Assembly: GCA_029582265.1 (NCBI GenBank)
Contig: JAQQFT010000023.1
Location: 2,443,071 to 2,507,070 of the forward strand
Length of the DNA: 64,000 nt
Source of the DNA: Zoroaster sp. YZ-2022
Lineage: Eukaryota > Echinodermata > Asteroidea > Forcipulatida > Zoroasteridae
Direction of reading: 5' to 3'
The notes beneath the pieces were generated by a model that saw nothing but the letters and a program-made list of their open reading frames with translations, was not told where the DNA came from and did not search any database. Of this stretch, positions 1-14,182 are shown piece after piece (positions within the stretch are counted from its first letter, which is position 1; each line of letters opens with the position of its first letter). The position numbers were made by a program, and so were the translations under genes.

Positions 1-1686
1 TAACTTTTCAAGTTTTAAAGGGAGGCAGATAAAATTGATATCTAAATTAAAGCTTAGGTTCTCCCTCTCGGAAAAACACAAAATCTTTGACTTTGGAAAA
101 TGACTTCATACCTTAAACGGCCTACCAGGCAAATCAGAACACTGTAAAATACGGTCAACTTGCATGCGGTTTCACAGAAAACAATACAGCACTGTACACT
201 GTTACGAAAGAAACATTTCTAAGGTTGGGAATAACTTTTCAAGTTTATACGGGAGGCAGATAAAATTGATATCTAAATTAAAGCTTAGGTTCTCCCTCTC
301 GGAAAAACACAAAATCTTTGAATTTGGATAATGTCTTCATACCTTAAACGGCCTCCATGGACACTTAGCCCCCTGTAAAATACGGTCAACTTGCATGCGG
401 TTTCACAGAAAACAATACAGCACTGTACACTGTTACGAAAGAAACATTTCTAAGGTTGGGAATAACTTTTCAAGTTTTTAAGACAGGCAGATAAAATTGA
501 TATCTAAATTAAAGCTTAGGTTCTCCCCTCTCGAAAAACACAAAATCTTTGAATTTGGATAATGTCTTCATACCTTAAACGGCCTCCATGGACCTCCATA
601 GCCCCCTGTAAAATACGGTCATCTTGCATGCGGTTTCACAGAAAACAATACAGCACTGTACACTGTTACGACAGAAACATTTCTAAGGTTGGGAATAACT
701 TTTCAAGTTTTAAGGGAGGCAGATAAAATTGATATCTAAATTAAAGCTTAGGTTCTCCCCTCTCGGAAAAACACAAAATCTTTGAATTTGGATAATGTCT
801 TCATACCTTAAACGGCCTCCATGGACACTTAGCCCCCTGTAAAATACGGTCAACTTGCATGCGGTTTCACAGAAAACAATACAGCACTGTACACTGTTAC
901 GAAAGAAACATTTCTAAGGTTGGGAATAACTTTTCAAGTTTTTAAGGAAGGCAGATAACATTGATATCTAAATTAAAGCTTAGGTTCTCCCCTCTCGGAA
1001 AAACACAAAATCTTTGAATTTGGATAATGTCTTCATACCTTAAACGGCCTCCATGGACACTTAGCCCCCTGTAAAATACGGTCAACTTGCATGCGGTTTC
1101 ACAAAAAACAATACAGCACTGTACACTGTTACGACAGAAACATTTCTAAGGTTGGGAATAACTTTTCAAGTTTTAAGGAGACAGATAAAATTGATATCTA
1201 AATTAAAGCTTAGGTTCTCCCCTCTCGGAAAAACACAAAATCATTGAATTTGGATAATGTCTTCATACCTTAAACGGCCTCCATGGACACTTAGCCCCTG
1301 TAAAATACGGTCAACTTGCATGCGGTTTCACAGAAAACAATACAGCACTGTACACTGTTACGAAAGAAACATTTCTAAGGTTGGGAATAACTTTTCAAGT
1401 TTTAAGGGAGGCAGATAAAATTGATATCTAAATTAAAGCTTAGGTTCTCCCCTCTCGGAAAAACACAAAATCTTTGAATTTGGATAATGTCTTCATACCT
1501 TAAACGGCCTCCATGGACACTTAGCCCCTGTAAAATACGGTCAACTTGCATGCGGTTCCTCTGAATCACATACCCCCCTGGAAACTGTTACGACAGAAAC
1601 ATTTCTAAGGTTGGGAATAACTTTTCAAGTTTTTAAGGAGGCAGATAAAATTGATATCTAAATTAAAGCTTGGTTCTCACCTCTCG
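1..1686 (-). repeat. Satellite family A, left segment (about 7 monomers)
   Basis: Head-to-tail tandem repeat. The anchor acggtcaacttgcatgcgg recurs at 151, 382, 615, 846, 1078, 1307 and 1537, so spacing is 229-233 bp. Strand is set to minus because the reverse complement of this monomer aligns with the right-hand family B, which is arbitrarily taken as plus. Monomers carry internal ccatgg, aagctt, gatatc and gcatgc palindromes. The first monomer has an altered stretch at about 121-143 where the usual ccatggacacttagcccc is replaced. The monomer before the gap is altered at about 1556-1584. A variant acgacag, in place of the usual acgaaag, occurs in alternate monomers here (668, 1131, 1590). 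No gene, promoter or other feature is visible. Confidence 0.97.
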
Positions 1687-2186
1687 NNNNNNNNNNNNNN
1701 NNNNNNNNNNNNNNNNNNNNNNNNNNNNNNNNNNNNNNNNNNNNNNNNNNNNNNNNNNNNNNNNNNNNNNNNNNNNNNNNNNNNNNNNNNNNNNNNNNNN
1801 NNNNNNNNNNNNNNNNNNNNNNNNNNNNNNNNNNNNNNNNNNNNNNNNNNNNNNNNNNNNNNNNNNNNNNNNNNNNNNNNNNNNNNNNNNNNNNNNNNNN
1901 NNNNNNNNNNNNNNNNNNNNNNNNNNNNNNNNNNNNNNNNNNNNNNNNNNNNNNNNNNNNNNNNNNNNNNNNNNNNNNNNNNNNNNNNNNNNNNNNNNNN
2001 NNNNNNNNNNNNNNNNNNNNNNNNNNNNNNNNNNNNNNNNNNNNNNNNNNNNNNNNNNNNNNNNNNNNNNNNNNNNNNNNNNNNNNNNNNNNNNNNNNNN
2101 NNNNNNNNNNNNNNNNNNNNNNNNNNNNNNNNNNNNNNNNNNNNNNNNNNNNNNNNNNNNNNNNNNNNNNNNNNNNNNNNNNNNNN
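1687..2186. other. Assembly gap, 500 N
   Basis: Exactly 500 N, which looks like a fixed-size placeholder rather than a measured length. Family A sequence lies on both sides. The left flank stops after ggttctcacctctcg and the right flank starts at gcttaggccctgtaaaat, so the monomer phase is broken and an unknown number of copies is missing. Confidence 0.99.
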
Positions 2187-4755
2187 GCTTAGGCCCTGTA
2201 AAATACGGTCAACTTGCATGCGGTTTCACAGAAAACAATACAGCACTGTACACTGTTACGAAAGAAACATTTCTAAGGTTGGGAATAACTTTTCAAGTTT
2301 TTAAGGAGGCAGATAAAATTGATATCTAAATTAAAGCTTAGGTTCTCCCTCTCGGAAAAAACACAAAATCTTTGAATTTGGATAATGTCTTCATACCTTA
2401 AACGGCCTCCATGGACACTTAGCCCCTGTAAAATACGGTCAACTTGCATGCGGTTTCACAGAAAACAATACAGCACTGTACACTGTTACGAAAGAAACAT
2501 TTCTAAGGTTGGGAATAACTTTTCAAGTTTTTAAGGAGGCAGATAAAATTGATATCTAAATTAAAGCTTAGGTTCTCTCCTCGAAAACACAAAAATCTTT
2601 GAATTTGGATAATGTCTTCATACCTTAAACGGCCTCCATGGACACTTAGCCCCTGTAAAATACGGTCAACTTGCATGCGGTTTCACAGAAAACAATACAG
2701 CACTGTACACTGTTACGAAAGAAACATTTCTAAGGTTGGGAATAACTTTTCAAGTTTTTAAGGGAGGCAGATAAAATTGATATCTAAATTAAAGCTTAGG
2801 TTCTCCCTCTCGGAAAACACAAAATCTTTGAATTTGGATAATGTCTTCATACCTTAAACGGCCTCCATGGACACTTAGCCCCTGTAAAATACGGTCAACT
2901 TGCATGCGGTTTCACAGAAAACAATACAGCACTGTACACTGTTACGAAAGAAACATTTCTAAGGTTGGGAATAACTTTTCAAGTTTTTAAGGGAGGCAGA
3001 TAAAATTGATATCTAAATTAAAGCTTAGGTTCTCCTCTCGAAAAAACACAAAATCTTTGAATTTGGATAATGTCTTCATACCTTAAACGGCCTCCATGGA
3101 CACTTAGCCCCTGTAAAATACGGTCAACTTGCATGCGGTTTCACAGAAAACAATACAGCACTGTACACTGTTACGAAAGAAACATTTCTAAGGTTGGGAA
3201 TAACTTTTCAAGTTTTTAAGGAGGCAGATAAAATTATATCTAAATTAAAGCTTAGGTTCTCCCTCTCGGAAAACACAAAATCTTTGAATTTGGATAATGT
3301 CTTCATACCTTAAACGGCCTCCATGGACACTTAGCCCCTGTAAAATACGGTCAACTTGCATGCGGTTTCACAGAAAACAATACAGCACTGTACACTGTTA
3401 CGAAAGAAACATTTCTAAGGTTGGGAATAACTTTTCAAGTTTTTAAGGAGGCAGATAAAATTGATATCTAAATTAAAGCTTAGGTTCTCCTCTCGAAAAC
3501 ACAAAATCTTTGAATTTGGATAATGTCTTCATACCTTAAACGGCCTCCATGGACACTTAGGCCCCTGTAAAATACGGTCAACTTGCATGCGGTTTCACAG
3601 AAAACAATACAGCACTGTACACTGTTACGAAAGAAACATTTCTAAGGTTGGGAATAACTTTTCAAGTTTTTAAGGAGGCAGATAAAATTGATATCTAAAT
3701 TAAAGCTTAGGTTCTCCCTCTCGAAAAACACAAAATCTTTGAATTTGGATAATGTCTTCATACCTTAAACGGCCTCCATGGACACTTAGCCCCTGTAAAA
3801 TACGGTCAACTTGCATGCGGTTTCACAGAAAACAATACAGCACTGTACACTGTTACGAAAGAAACATTTCTAAGGTTGGGAATAACTTTTCAAGTTTTTA
3901 AGGGAGGCAGATAAAATTGATATCTAAATTAAAGCTTAGGTTCTCCTCTCGAAAAACACAAAATCTTTGAATTTGGATAATGTCTTCATACCTTAAACGG
4001 CCTCCATGGACACTTAGCCCCTGTAAAATACGGTCAACTTGCATGCGGTTTCACAGAAAACAATACAGCACTGTACACTGTTACGAAAGAAACATTTCTA
4101 AGGTTGGGAATAACTTTTCAAGTTTTTAAGGGAGGCAGATAAAATTGATATCTAAATTAAAGCTTAGGTTCTCCTCTCTCAGAAAAACACAAAATCTTTG
4201 AATTTGGATAATGTCTTCATACCTTAAACGGCCTCCATGGACACTTAAGCCCCCTGTAAAATACGGTCAACTTGCATGCGGTTTCACAGAAAACAATACA
4301 GCACTGTACACTGTTACGAAAGAAACATTTCTAAGGTTGGGAATAACTTTTCAAGTTTTTAAGGGAGGAAGATAAAATTGATATCTAAATTAAAGCTTAG
4401 GTTCTCCTCTCGAAAACACAAAATCTTTGAATTTGGATAATGTCTTCATACCTTAAAGGGCCTCCATGTAAACTTTGCCCCATGTAAAATACGGTCAACT
4501 TGCATGCGGTTTCACAGAAAACAATACAGCACTGTACACTGTTACGAAAGAAACATTTCTAAGGTTGGGAATAACTTTTCAAGTTTTTATGAGGCAGATA
4601 AAATTGATATCTAAATTAAAGCTTAGGTTCTCCCTCTCGAAAAACAAAATCTTTGAATTTGGATAATGTCTTCATACCTTAAACGGCCTCCATGGACACT
4701 TAGCCCCCTGTAAAATACGGTCAACTTGCATGCGGTTTCACAGAAAACAATACAG

Positions 4756-4933
4756 CACTACACTGTTAATAAAGACACAATTCTATGGTTGGGTCTAACG
4801 ATTCTTGTTTTGAAGGGGGGGAGATAAATGTGATATCTAAATTAAAGCTTAGGGTCTCCTCTCGGAAAACACAAAATCTTTGAATTGTTATAATGTCTTC
4901 ATACATTAAACGGCCTCCATGGACAATTAGACC
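4756..4933 (-). repeat. Strongly diverged family A monomer
   Basis: One monomer departs from its neighbours at about 20 or more positions: gcactacactgttaat replaces gcactgtacactgttacg, then ttctatggttgggtctaacg, a G-run in gaaggggggg, ataaatgtgatatc, gaattgttataatg and gacaattagacccc. The monomers on both sides match consensus. The previous monomer is also altered in its ggcctccatgtaaac stretch at about 4456-4485. This may be an old variant copy or a patch of poor consensus. Confidence 0.85.
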
Positions 4934-7900
4934 CCTGTAAAATACGGTCAACTTGCATGCGGTTTCACAGAAAACAATACAGCACTGTACACTGTTACGA
5001 AAGAAACATTTCTAAGGTTGGGAATAACTTTTCAAGTTTTTAAGGGAGGCAGATAAAATTGATATCTAAATTAAAGCTTAGGTTCTCCTCTCGAAAAACA
5101 CAAAATCTTTGAATTTGGATAATGTCTTCATACCTTAAACGGCCTCCATTGACACTTAGCCCCTGTAAAATACGGTCAACTTGCATGCGGTTTCACAGAA
5201 AACAATACAGCACTGTACACTGTTACGAAAGAAACATTTCTAAGGTTGGGAATAACTTTTCAAGTTTTTAAGGGAGGCAGATAAAATTGATATCTAAATT
5301 AAAGCTTAGGTTCTCCTCTCGAAAACACAAAATCTTTGAATTTGGATAATGTCTTCATACCTTAAACGGCCTCCATGGACACTTAGCCCCTGTAAAATAC
5401 GGTCAACTTGCATGCGGTTTCACAGAAAACAATACAGCACTGTACACTGTTACGAAAGAAACATTTCTAAGGTTGGGAATAACTTTTCAAGTTTTTAAGG
5501 AGGCAGATAAAATTGATATCTAAATTAAAGCTTAGGTTCTCCTCTCGGAAAACACAAAATCTTTGAATTTGGATAATGTCTTCATACCTTAAACGGCCTC
5601 CATGGACACTTAGCCCCTGTAAAATACGGTCAACTTGCATGCGGTTTCACAGAAAACAATACAGCACTGTACACTGTTACGAAAGAAACATTTCTAAGGT
5701 TGGGAATAACTTTTCAAGTTTTTAAGGGGGCAGATAAAATTGATATCTAAATTAAAGCTTAGGTTCTCCTCTCGAAAACACAAAATCTTTGAATTTGGAT
5801 AATGTCTTCATACCTTAAACGGCCTCCATGGACACTTATCCCCCTGTAAAATACGGTCAACTTGCATGCGGTTTCACAGAAAACAATACAGCACTGTACA
5901 CTGTTACGAAAGAAACATTTCTAAGGTTGGGAATAACTTTTCAAGTTTTTAAGGGAGGCAGATAAAATTGATATCTAAATTAAAGCTTAGGTTCTCCCCT
6001 CTCGAAAAAACACAAAATCTTTGAATTTGGATAATGTCTTCATACCTTAAACGGCCTCCATGGACACTTAGCCCTGTAAAATACGGTCAACTTGCATGCG
6101 GTTTCACAGAAAACAATAGAGTACTGTACACTGTTACGAAAGAAACATTTCTAAGGTTGGGAATAACTTTTCAAGTTTTTAAGGAGGCAGATAAAATTGA
6201 TATCTAAATTAAAGCTTAGGTTCTCCCTCTCGGAAAACACAAAATCTTTGAATTTGGATAATGTCTTCATACCTTAAACGGCCTCCATGGACACTTAGGC
6301 CCCTGTAAAATACGGTCAACTTGCATGCGGTTTCACAGAAAACAATACAGCACTGTACACTGTTACGAAAGAAACATTTCTAAGGTTGGGAATAACTTTT
6401 CAAGTTTTTAAGGGAGGCAGATAAAATTGATATCTAAATTAAAGCTTAGGTTCTCCTCTCGGAAAACACAAATTCTTTGAATTTGGATAATGTCTTCATA
6501 CCTTAAACGACCTCCATGGACACTTAGCCCCTGTAAAATACGGTCAACTTGCATGCGGTTTCACAGAAAACAATACAGCACTGTACACTGTTACGAAAGA
6601 AACATTTCTAAGGTTGGGAATAACTTTTCAAGTTTTTAAGGGAGGCAGATAAAATTGATATCTAAATTAAAGCTTAGGTTCTCCTCTCGGACAAACACAA
6701 AATCTTTGAATTTGGATAATGTCTTCATACCTTAAACGGCCTCCATGGACACTTAGGCCCCTGTAAAATACGGTCAACTTGCATGCGGTTTCACAGAAAA
6801 CAATACAGCACTGTACACTGTTACGAAAGAAACATTTCTAAGGTTGGGAATAACTTTTCAAGTTTTTAAGGGAGCAGATAAATTGATATCTAAATTAAAG
6901 CTTAGGTTCTCCTCTCGAAAACACAAAATCTTTGAATTTGGATAATGTCTTCATACCTTAAACGGCCTCCATGGACACTTAGCCCCTGTAAAATACGGTC
7001 AACTTGCATGCGGTTTCACAGAAAACAATACAGCACTGTACACTGTTACGAAAGAAACATTTCTAAGGTTGGGAATAACTTTTCAAGTTTTTAAGGAGGC
7101 AGATAAAATTGATATCTAAATTAAAGCTTAGGTTCTCCTCTCGGAAAAACACAAAATCTTTGAATTTGGATAATGTCTTCATACCTTAAACGGCCTCCAT
7201 GGACACTTAGCCCCTGTAAAATACGGTCAACTTGCATGCGGTTTCACAGAAAACAATACAGCACTGTACACTGTTACGAAAGAAACATTTCTAAGGTTGG
7301 GAATAACTTTTCAAGTTTTTATGGAGGCAGATAAAATTGATATCTAAATTAAAGCTTAGGTTCTCCCTCTCGAAAAACACAAAATCTTTGAATTTGGATA
7401 ATGTCTTCATACCTTAAACGGCCTCCATGGACACTTAGCCCCTGTAAAATACGGTCAACTTGCATGCGGTTTCACAGAAAACAATACAGCACTGTACACT
7501 GTTACGAAAGAAACATTTCTAAGGTTGGGAATAACTTTTCAAGTTTTTAAGGAGGCAGATAAAATTGATATCTAAATTAAAGCTTAGGTTCTCCTCTCGG
7601 AAAAACACAAAATCTTTGAATTTGGATAATGTCTTCATACCTTAAACGGCCTCCATGGACACTTACCCCCTGTAAAATACGGTCAACTTGCATGCGGTTT
7701 CACAGAAAACAATACAGCACTGTACACTGTTACGAAAGAAACATTTCTAAGGTTGGGAATAACTTTTCAAGTTTTTAAGGGAGGCAGATAAAATTGATAT
7801 CTAAATTAAAGCTTAGGTTTTCTCCTCTTCTTGAAAAACACAAAATCTTTGAATTTGGATAATGTCTTCATACCTTAAACGGCCTCCATGGACACTTAGG

Positions 7901-10900
7901 CCCCTGTAAAATACGGTCAACTTGCATGCGGTTTCACAGAAAACAATACAGCACTGTACACTGTTACGAAAGAAACATTTCTAAGGTTGGGAATAACTTT
8001 TCAAGTTTTTAAGGGAGGCAGATAAAATTGATATCTAAATTAAAGCTTAGGTTCTCCTCTCGAAAACACAAAATCTTTGAATTTGGATAATGTCTTCATA
8101 CATTAAACGGCCTCCATGGAGTTTTTTCCAGCTGTAAAATACGGTCAACTTGCATGCGGTTTCACAGAAAACAATACAGCACTGTACACTGTTACGAAAG
8201 AAACATTTCTAAGGTTGGGAATAACTTTTCAAGTTTTTAAGGGAGGCAGATAAAATTGATATCTAAATTAAAGCTTAGTTTCTCCTCTCGAAAACACAAA
8301 ATCTTTGAATTTGGATAATGTCTTCATACCTTAAACGGCCTCCATGGACACTTAGCCCCCTGTAAAATACGGTCAACTTGCATGCGGTTTCACAGAAAAC
8401 AATACAGCACTGTACACTGTTACGAAAGAAACATTTCTAAGGTTGGGAATAACTTTTCAAGTTTTTAAGGGAGGCAGATAAAATTGATATCTAAATTAAA
8501 GCTTAGGTTCTCCCTCTCGAAAACACAAAATCTTTGAATTTGGATAATGTCTTCATACCTTAAACGGCCTCCATGGACACTTAGGCCCCTGTAAAATACG
8601 GTCAACTTGCATGCGGTTTCACAGAAAACAATACAGCACTGTACACTGTTACGAAAGAAACATTTCTAAGGTTGGGAATAACTTTTCAAGTTTTTAAGTA
8701 AGGCAAATAAATTGATATCTAAATTAAAGCTTAGGTTCTCCTCTCGGAAAAAACACAAAATCTTTGAATTTGGATAATGTCTTCATACCTTAAACGGCCT
8801 CCATGGACACTTAGCCCCTGTAAAATACGGTCAACTTGCATGCGGTTTCACAGAAAACAATACAGCACTGTACACTGTTACGAAAGAAACATTTCTAAGG
8901 TTGGGAATAACTTTTCAAGTTTTTAAGGGAGGCAGATAAAATTGATATCTAAATTAAAGCTTAGGATCTCCCCTCTCGGAAAACACAAAATCTTTGAATT
9001 TGGATAATGTCTTCATACCTTAAACGGCCTCCATGGACACTTAGCCCCTGTAAAATACGGTCAACTTGCATGCGGTTTCACAGAAAACAATACAGCACTG
9101 TACACTGTTACGAAAGAAACATTTCTAAGGTTGGGAATAACTTTTCAAGTTTTTAAGGGAGGCAGATAAAATTGATATCTAAATTAAAGCTTAGGTTCTC
9201 CTCTCGAAAAACACAAAATCTTTGAATTTGGATAATGTCTTCATACCTTAAACGGCCTCCATGGACACTTAGCCCCTGTAAAATACGGTCAACTTGCATG
9301 CGGTTTCACAGAAAACAATACAGCACTGTACACTGTTACGAAAGAAACATTTCTAAGGTTGGGAATAACTTTTCAAGTTTTTAAGGAGGCAGATAAAATT
9401 GATATATCTAAATTAAAGCTTAGGTTCTCCTCTCGAAAACACACAAAATCTTTGAATTTGGATAATGTCTTCATACCTTAAACGGCCTCCATGGACACTT
9501 AGCCCCTGTAAAATACGGTCAACTTGCATGCGGTTTCACAGAAAACAATACAGCACTGTACACTGTTACGAAAGAAACATTTCTAAGGTTGGGAATAACT
9601 TTTCAAGTTTTTAAGGGAGGCAGATAAAATTGATATCTAAATTAAAGCTTAGGTTCTCCTCTCGGAAAACACAAAATCTTTGAATTTGGATAATGTCTTC
9701 ATACCTTAAACGGCCTCCATGGACACTTAGCCCCTGTAAAATACGGTCAACTTGCATGCGGTTTCACAGAAAACAATACAGCACTGTACACTGTTACGAA
9801 AGAAACATTTCTAAGGTTGGGAATAACTTTTCAAGTTTTTAAGGGAGGCAGATAAAATTGATATCTAAATTAAAGCTTAGGTTCTCCCCTCTCGGAAAAA
9901 CACAAAATCTTTGAATTTGGATAATGTCTTCATACCTTAAACGGCCTCCATGGACACTTAGCCCGCCGTAAAATACGGTCAACTTGCATGCGGTTTCACA
10001 GAAAACAATACAGCACTGTACACTGTTACGAAAGAAACATTTCTAAGGTTGGGAATAACTTTTCAAGTTTTTAAGGGAGGCAGATAAAATTGATATCTAA
10101 ATTAAAGCTTAGGTTCTCCTCTCGGAAACACACAAAATCTTTGAATTTGGATAATGTCTTCATACCTTAAACGGCCTCCATGGACACTTAGCCCCTGTAA
10201 AATACGGTCAACTTGCATGCGGTTTCACAGAAAACAATACAGCACTGTACACTGTTACGAAAGAAACATTTCTAAGGTTGGGAATAACTTTTCAAGTTTT
10301 TAAGGGAGGCAGATAAAATTGATATCTAAATTAAAGCTTAGGTTCTCCTCTCGGAAAACACAAAATCTTTGAATTTGGATAATGTCTTCATACCTTAAAC
10401 GGCCTCCATGGACACTTAGCCCCTGTAAAATACGGTCAACTTGCATGCGGTTTCACAGAAAACAATACAGCACTGTACACTGTTACGAAAGAAACATTTC
10501 TAAGGTTGGGAATAACTTTTCAAGTTTTTAAGGAGGCAGATAAAATTGATATCTAAATTAAAGCTTAGGTTCTCCTCTCGGAAAAAAAACACAAAATCTT
10601 TGAATTTGGATAATGTCTTCATACCTTAAACGGCCTCCATGGACACTTAGCCCCTGTAAAATACGGTCAACTTGCATGCGGTTTCACAGAAAACAATACA
10701 GCACTGTACACTGTTACGAAAGAAACATTTCTAAGGTTGGGAATAACTTTTCAAGTTTTTAAGGAGGCAGATAAAATTGATATCTAAATTAAAGCTTAGG
10801 TTCTCCTCTCGAAAAACACAAAATCTTTGGAATTGGACAATTTCTTCATACCTTAAACGGCCTCCATGCACACTTAGCCCCTGTAAAATACGGTCAACTT

Positions 10901-13540
10901 GCATGCGGTTTCACAGAAAACAATACAGCACTGTACACTGTTACGAAAGAAACATTTCTAAGGTTGGGAATAACTTTTCAAGTTTTTAAGGGAGGCAGAT
11001 AAAATTGATATCTAAATTAAAGCTTAGGTTCTCCTCTCGGAAAACACACAAAATCTTTGAATTTGGATAATGTCTTCATACCTTAAACGGCCTCCATGGA
11101 CACTTAGCCCCTTTAAAATACGGTCAACTTGCATGCGGTTTCACAGAAAACAATACAGCACTGTACACTGTTACGAAAGAAACATTTCTAAGGTTGGGAA
11201 TAACTTTTCAAGTTTTTAAGGATGCAGATAAAATTGGTTTATAAATTAAAGCTTAGGTTCTCCTCTCGGAAAAACACAAAATCTTTGAATTTGGATAATG
11301 TCTTCATACCTTAAACGGCCTCCATGGACACTTAGGCCCCTGTAAAATACGGTCAACTTGCATGCGGTTTCACAGAAAACAATACAGCACTGTACACTGT
11401 TACGAAAGAAACATTTCTAAGGTTGGGAATAACTTTTCAAGTTTTTAAGGAGGCAGATAAAATTGATATCTAAATTAAAGCTTAGGTTCTCCCTCTCGAA
11501 AACACAAAATCTTTGAATTTGGATAATGTCTTCATACCTTAAACGGCCTCCATGGACACTTAGCCCCTGTAAAATACGGTCAACTTGCATGCGGTTTCAC
11601 AGAAAACAATACAGCACTGTACACTGTTACGAAAGAAACATTTCTAAGGTTGGGAATAACTTTTCAAGTTTTTAAGGGAGGCAGATAAAATTGATATCTA
11701 AATTAAAGCTTAGGTTCTCCCCTCTCGGAAAAACACAAAATCTTTGAAATTGGATAATGTCTTCATACCTTAAACGGCCTCCATGGACACTTAGCCCCCT
11801 GTAAAATACGGTCAACTTGCATGCGGTTTCACAGAAAACAATACAGCACTGTACACTGTTACGAAAGAAACATTTCTAAGGTTGGGAATAACTTTTCAAG
11901 TTTTTAAGGGAGGCAGATAAAATTGATATCTAAATTAAAGCTTAGCTTCTAACCTCCCGGAAAAACACAAAATCTTTGAATTTGGATAATGTTTTCATAC
12001 CTTAAACGGCCTCCATGGACACTTAGGCCCGTGTAAAATACGGTCAACTTGCATGCGGTTTCACAGAAAACAATACAGCACTGTACACTGTTACGAAAGA
12101 AACATTTCTAAGGTTGGGAATAACTTTTCAAGTTTTTAAGGGAGGCAGATAAAATTGATATCTAAATTAAAGCTTAGGTTCTCCCTCTCGAAAAACACAA
12201 AATCTTTGAATTTGGATAATGTCTTCATACCTTAAACGGCCTGCATGGACACTTAGCCCCTGTAAAATACGGTCAACTTGCATGCGGTTTCACAGAAAAC
12301 AATACAGCACTGTACACTGTTACGAAAGAAACATTTCTAAGGTTGGGAATAACTTTTCAAGTTTTTAAGGAGGCAGATAAAATGATATCTAAATTAAAGC
12401 TTAGGTTCTCCTCGGAAAAACACAAAATCTTTGAATTTGGATAATGTCTTCATACCTTAAACGGCCTCCATGGACACTTAGCCCCTGTAAAATACGGTCA
12501 ACTTGCATGCGGTTTCACAGAAAACAATACAGCACTGTACACTGTTACGAAAGAAACATTTCTAAGGTTGGGAATAACTTTTCAAGTTTTTAAGGGAAGC
12601 AGATAAATTGATATCTAAATTAAAGCTTAGGTTCTCCTCTCGGAAAACACAAAATCTTTGAATTTGGATAATGTCTTCATACCTTAAACGGCCTCCATGG
12701 ACACTTAGGCCCCTGTAAAATACGGTCAACTTGCATGCGGTTTCACAGAAAACAATACAGCACTGTACACTGTTACGAAAGAAACATTTCTAAGGTTGGG
12801 AATAACTTTTCAAGTTTTTAAGGGAGGCAGATAAAATTGATATCTAAATTAAAGCTTAGGTTCTCCCTTCTCGGAAAAAACACAAAATCTTTGAATTTGG
12901 ATAATGTCTTCATACCTTAAACGGCCTCCATGGACACTTAGGCCCCTGTAAAATACGGTCAACTTGCATGCGGTTTCACAGAAAACAATACAGCACTGTA
13001 CACTGTTACGAAAGAAACATTTCTAAGGTTGGGAATAACTTTTCAAGTTTTTAAGGAGGCAGATAAAATTGATATCTAAATTAAAGCTTAGGTTCTCCCT
13101 CTCGGAAAAACACAAAATCTTTGAATTTGGATAATGTCTTCATACCTTAAACGGCCTCCATGGACACTTAGCCCCTGTAAAATACGGTCAACTTGCATGC
13201 GGTTTCACAGAAAACAATACAGCACTGTACACTGTTACGAAAGAAACATTTCTAAGGTTGGGAATAACTTTTCAAGTTTTTAAGGAGGCAGATAAAATTG
13301 ATATCTAAATTAAAGCTTAGGTTCTCCTCTCGAAAAACACAAAATCTTTGAATTTGGATAATGTCTTCATACCTTAAACGGCCTCCATGGACACTTAGCC
13401 CCTGTAAAATACGGTCAACTTGCCTGCTGTTTCACAGAAAACAATACAGCACTGTACACTGTTACGAAAGAAACATTTCTAAGGTTGGGAATAACTTTTC
13501 AAGTTTTTAAGGGAGGCAGATAAAATTGATATCTAAATTA

Positions 13541-13561
13541 AAGCTTAGGTTATGTTTGAAT
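13541..13561 (-). repeat. Family A monomer lacking the pyrimidine/A tract (type 1 junction)
   Basis: The stretch between cttaggtt and ttgaatttgg, normally about 25-30 bp of tctcctctcgg plus acacaaaatc, is reduced to atgt, giving cttaggttatgtttgaat. The same junction recurs at about 18978-18996. Confidence 0.9.
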
Positions 13562-13752
13562 TTGGATAATGTCTTCATACCTTAAACGGCCTCCATGGAC
13601 ACTTAGCCCCCTGTAAAATACGGTCAACTTGCATGCGGTTTCACAGAAAACAATACAGCACTGTACACTGTTACGAAAGAAACATTTCTAAGGTTGGGAA
13701 TAACTTTCAAGTTTTTAAGGGAGGCAGATAAAATTGATATCTAAATTAAAGC

Positions 13753-13775
13753 TTAGGTTCTATCTTTGAATTTGG
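13753..13775 (-). repeat. Family A monomer lacking the pyrimidine/A tract (type 2 junction)
   Basis: The sequence runs cttaggttctatctttgaat, so ccnctctcgg and the A-run with acacaaa are missing. The same junction is seen at about 29243-29262. A near-identical form, cttaggttatctttgaat, is at about 40904-40921. Confidence 0.9.
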
Positions 13776-14157
13776 ATAATGTCTTCATACCTTAAACGGC
13801 CTCCATGGACACTTAGCCCCTGTAAAATACGGTCAACTTGCATGCGGTTTCACAGAAAACAATACAGCACTGTACACTGTTACGAAAGAAACATTTCTAA
13901 GGTTGGGAATAACTTTTCAAGTTTTTAAGGGAGGCAGATAAAATTGATATCTAAATTAAAGCTTAGGTTCTCCCCTCTCGAAAAAACACAAAATCTTTGA
14001 ATTTGGATAATGTCTTCATACCTTAAACGGCCTCCATGGACACTTAGGCCCCTGTAAAATACGGTCAACTTGCATGCGGTTTCACAGAAAACAATACAGC
14101 ACTGTACACTGTTACGAAAGAAACATTTCTAAGGTTGGGAATAACTTTTCAAGTTTT

Positions 14158-14182
14158 TAAGGGAAGCAGAGAAAAACACAAA
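14158..14182 (-). repeat. Family A monomer with about 40-bp internal deletion
   Basis: After aagtttttaagggaagcaga the sequence jumps straight to gaaaaacacaaaatc. The gatatctaaattaaagc block and the pyrimidine tract are missing. A short purine microhomology (aga/gga) lies at the junction. Confidence 0.88.
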
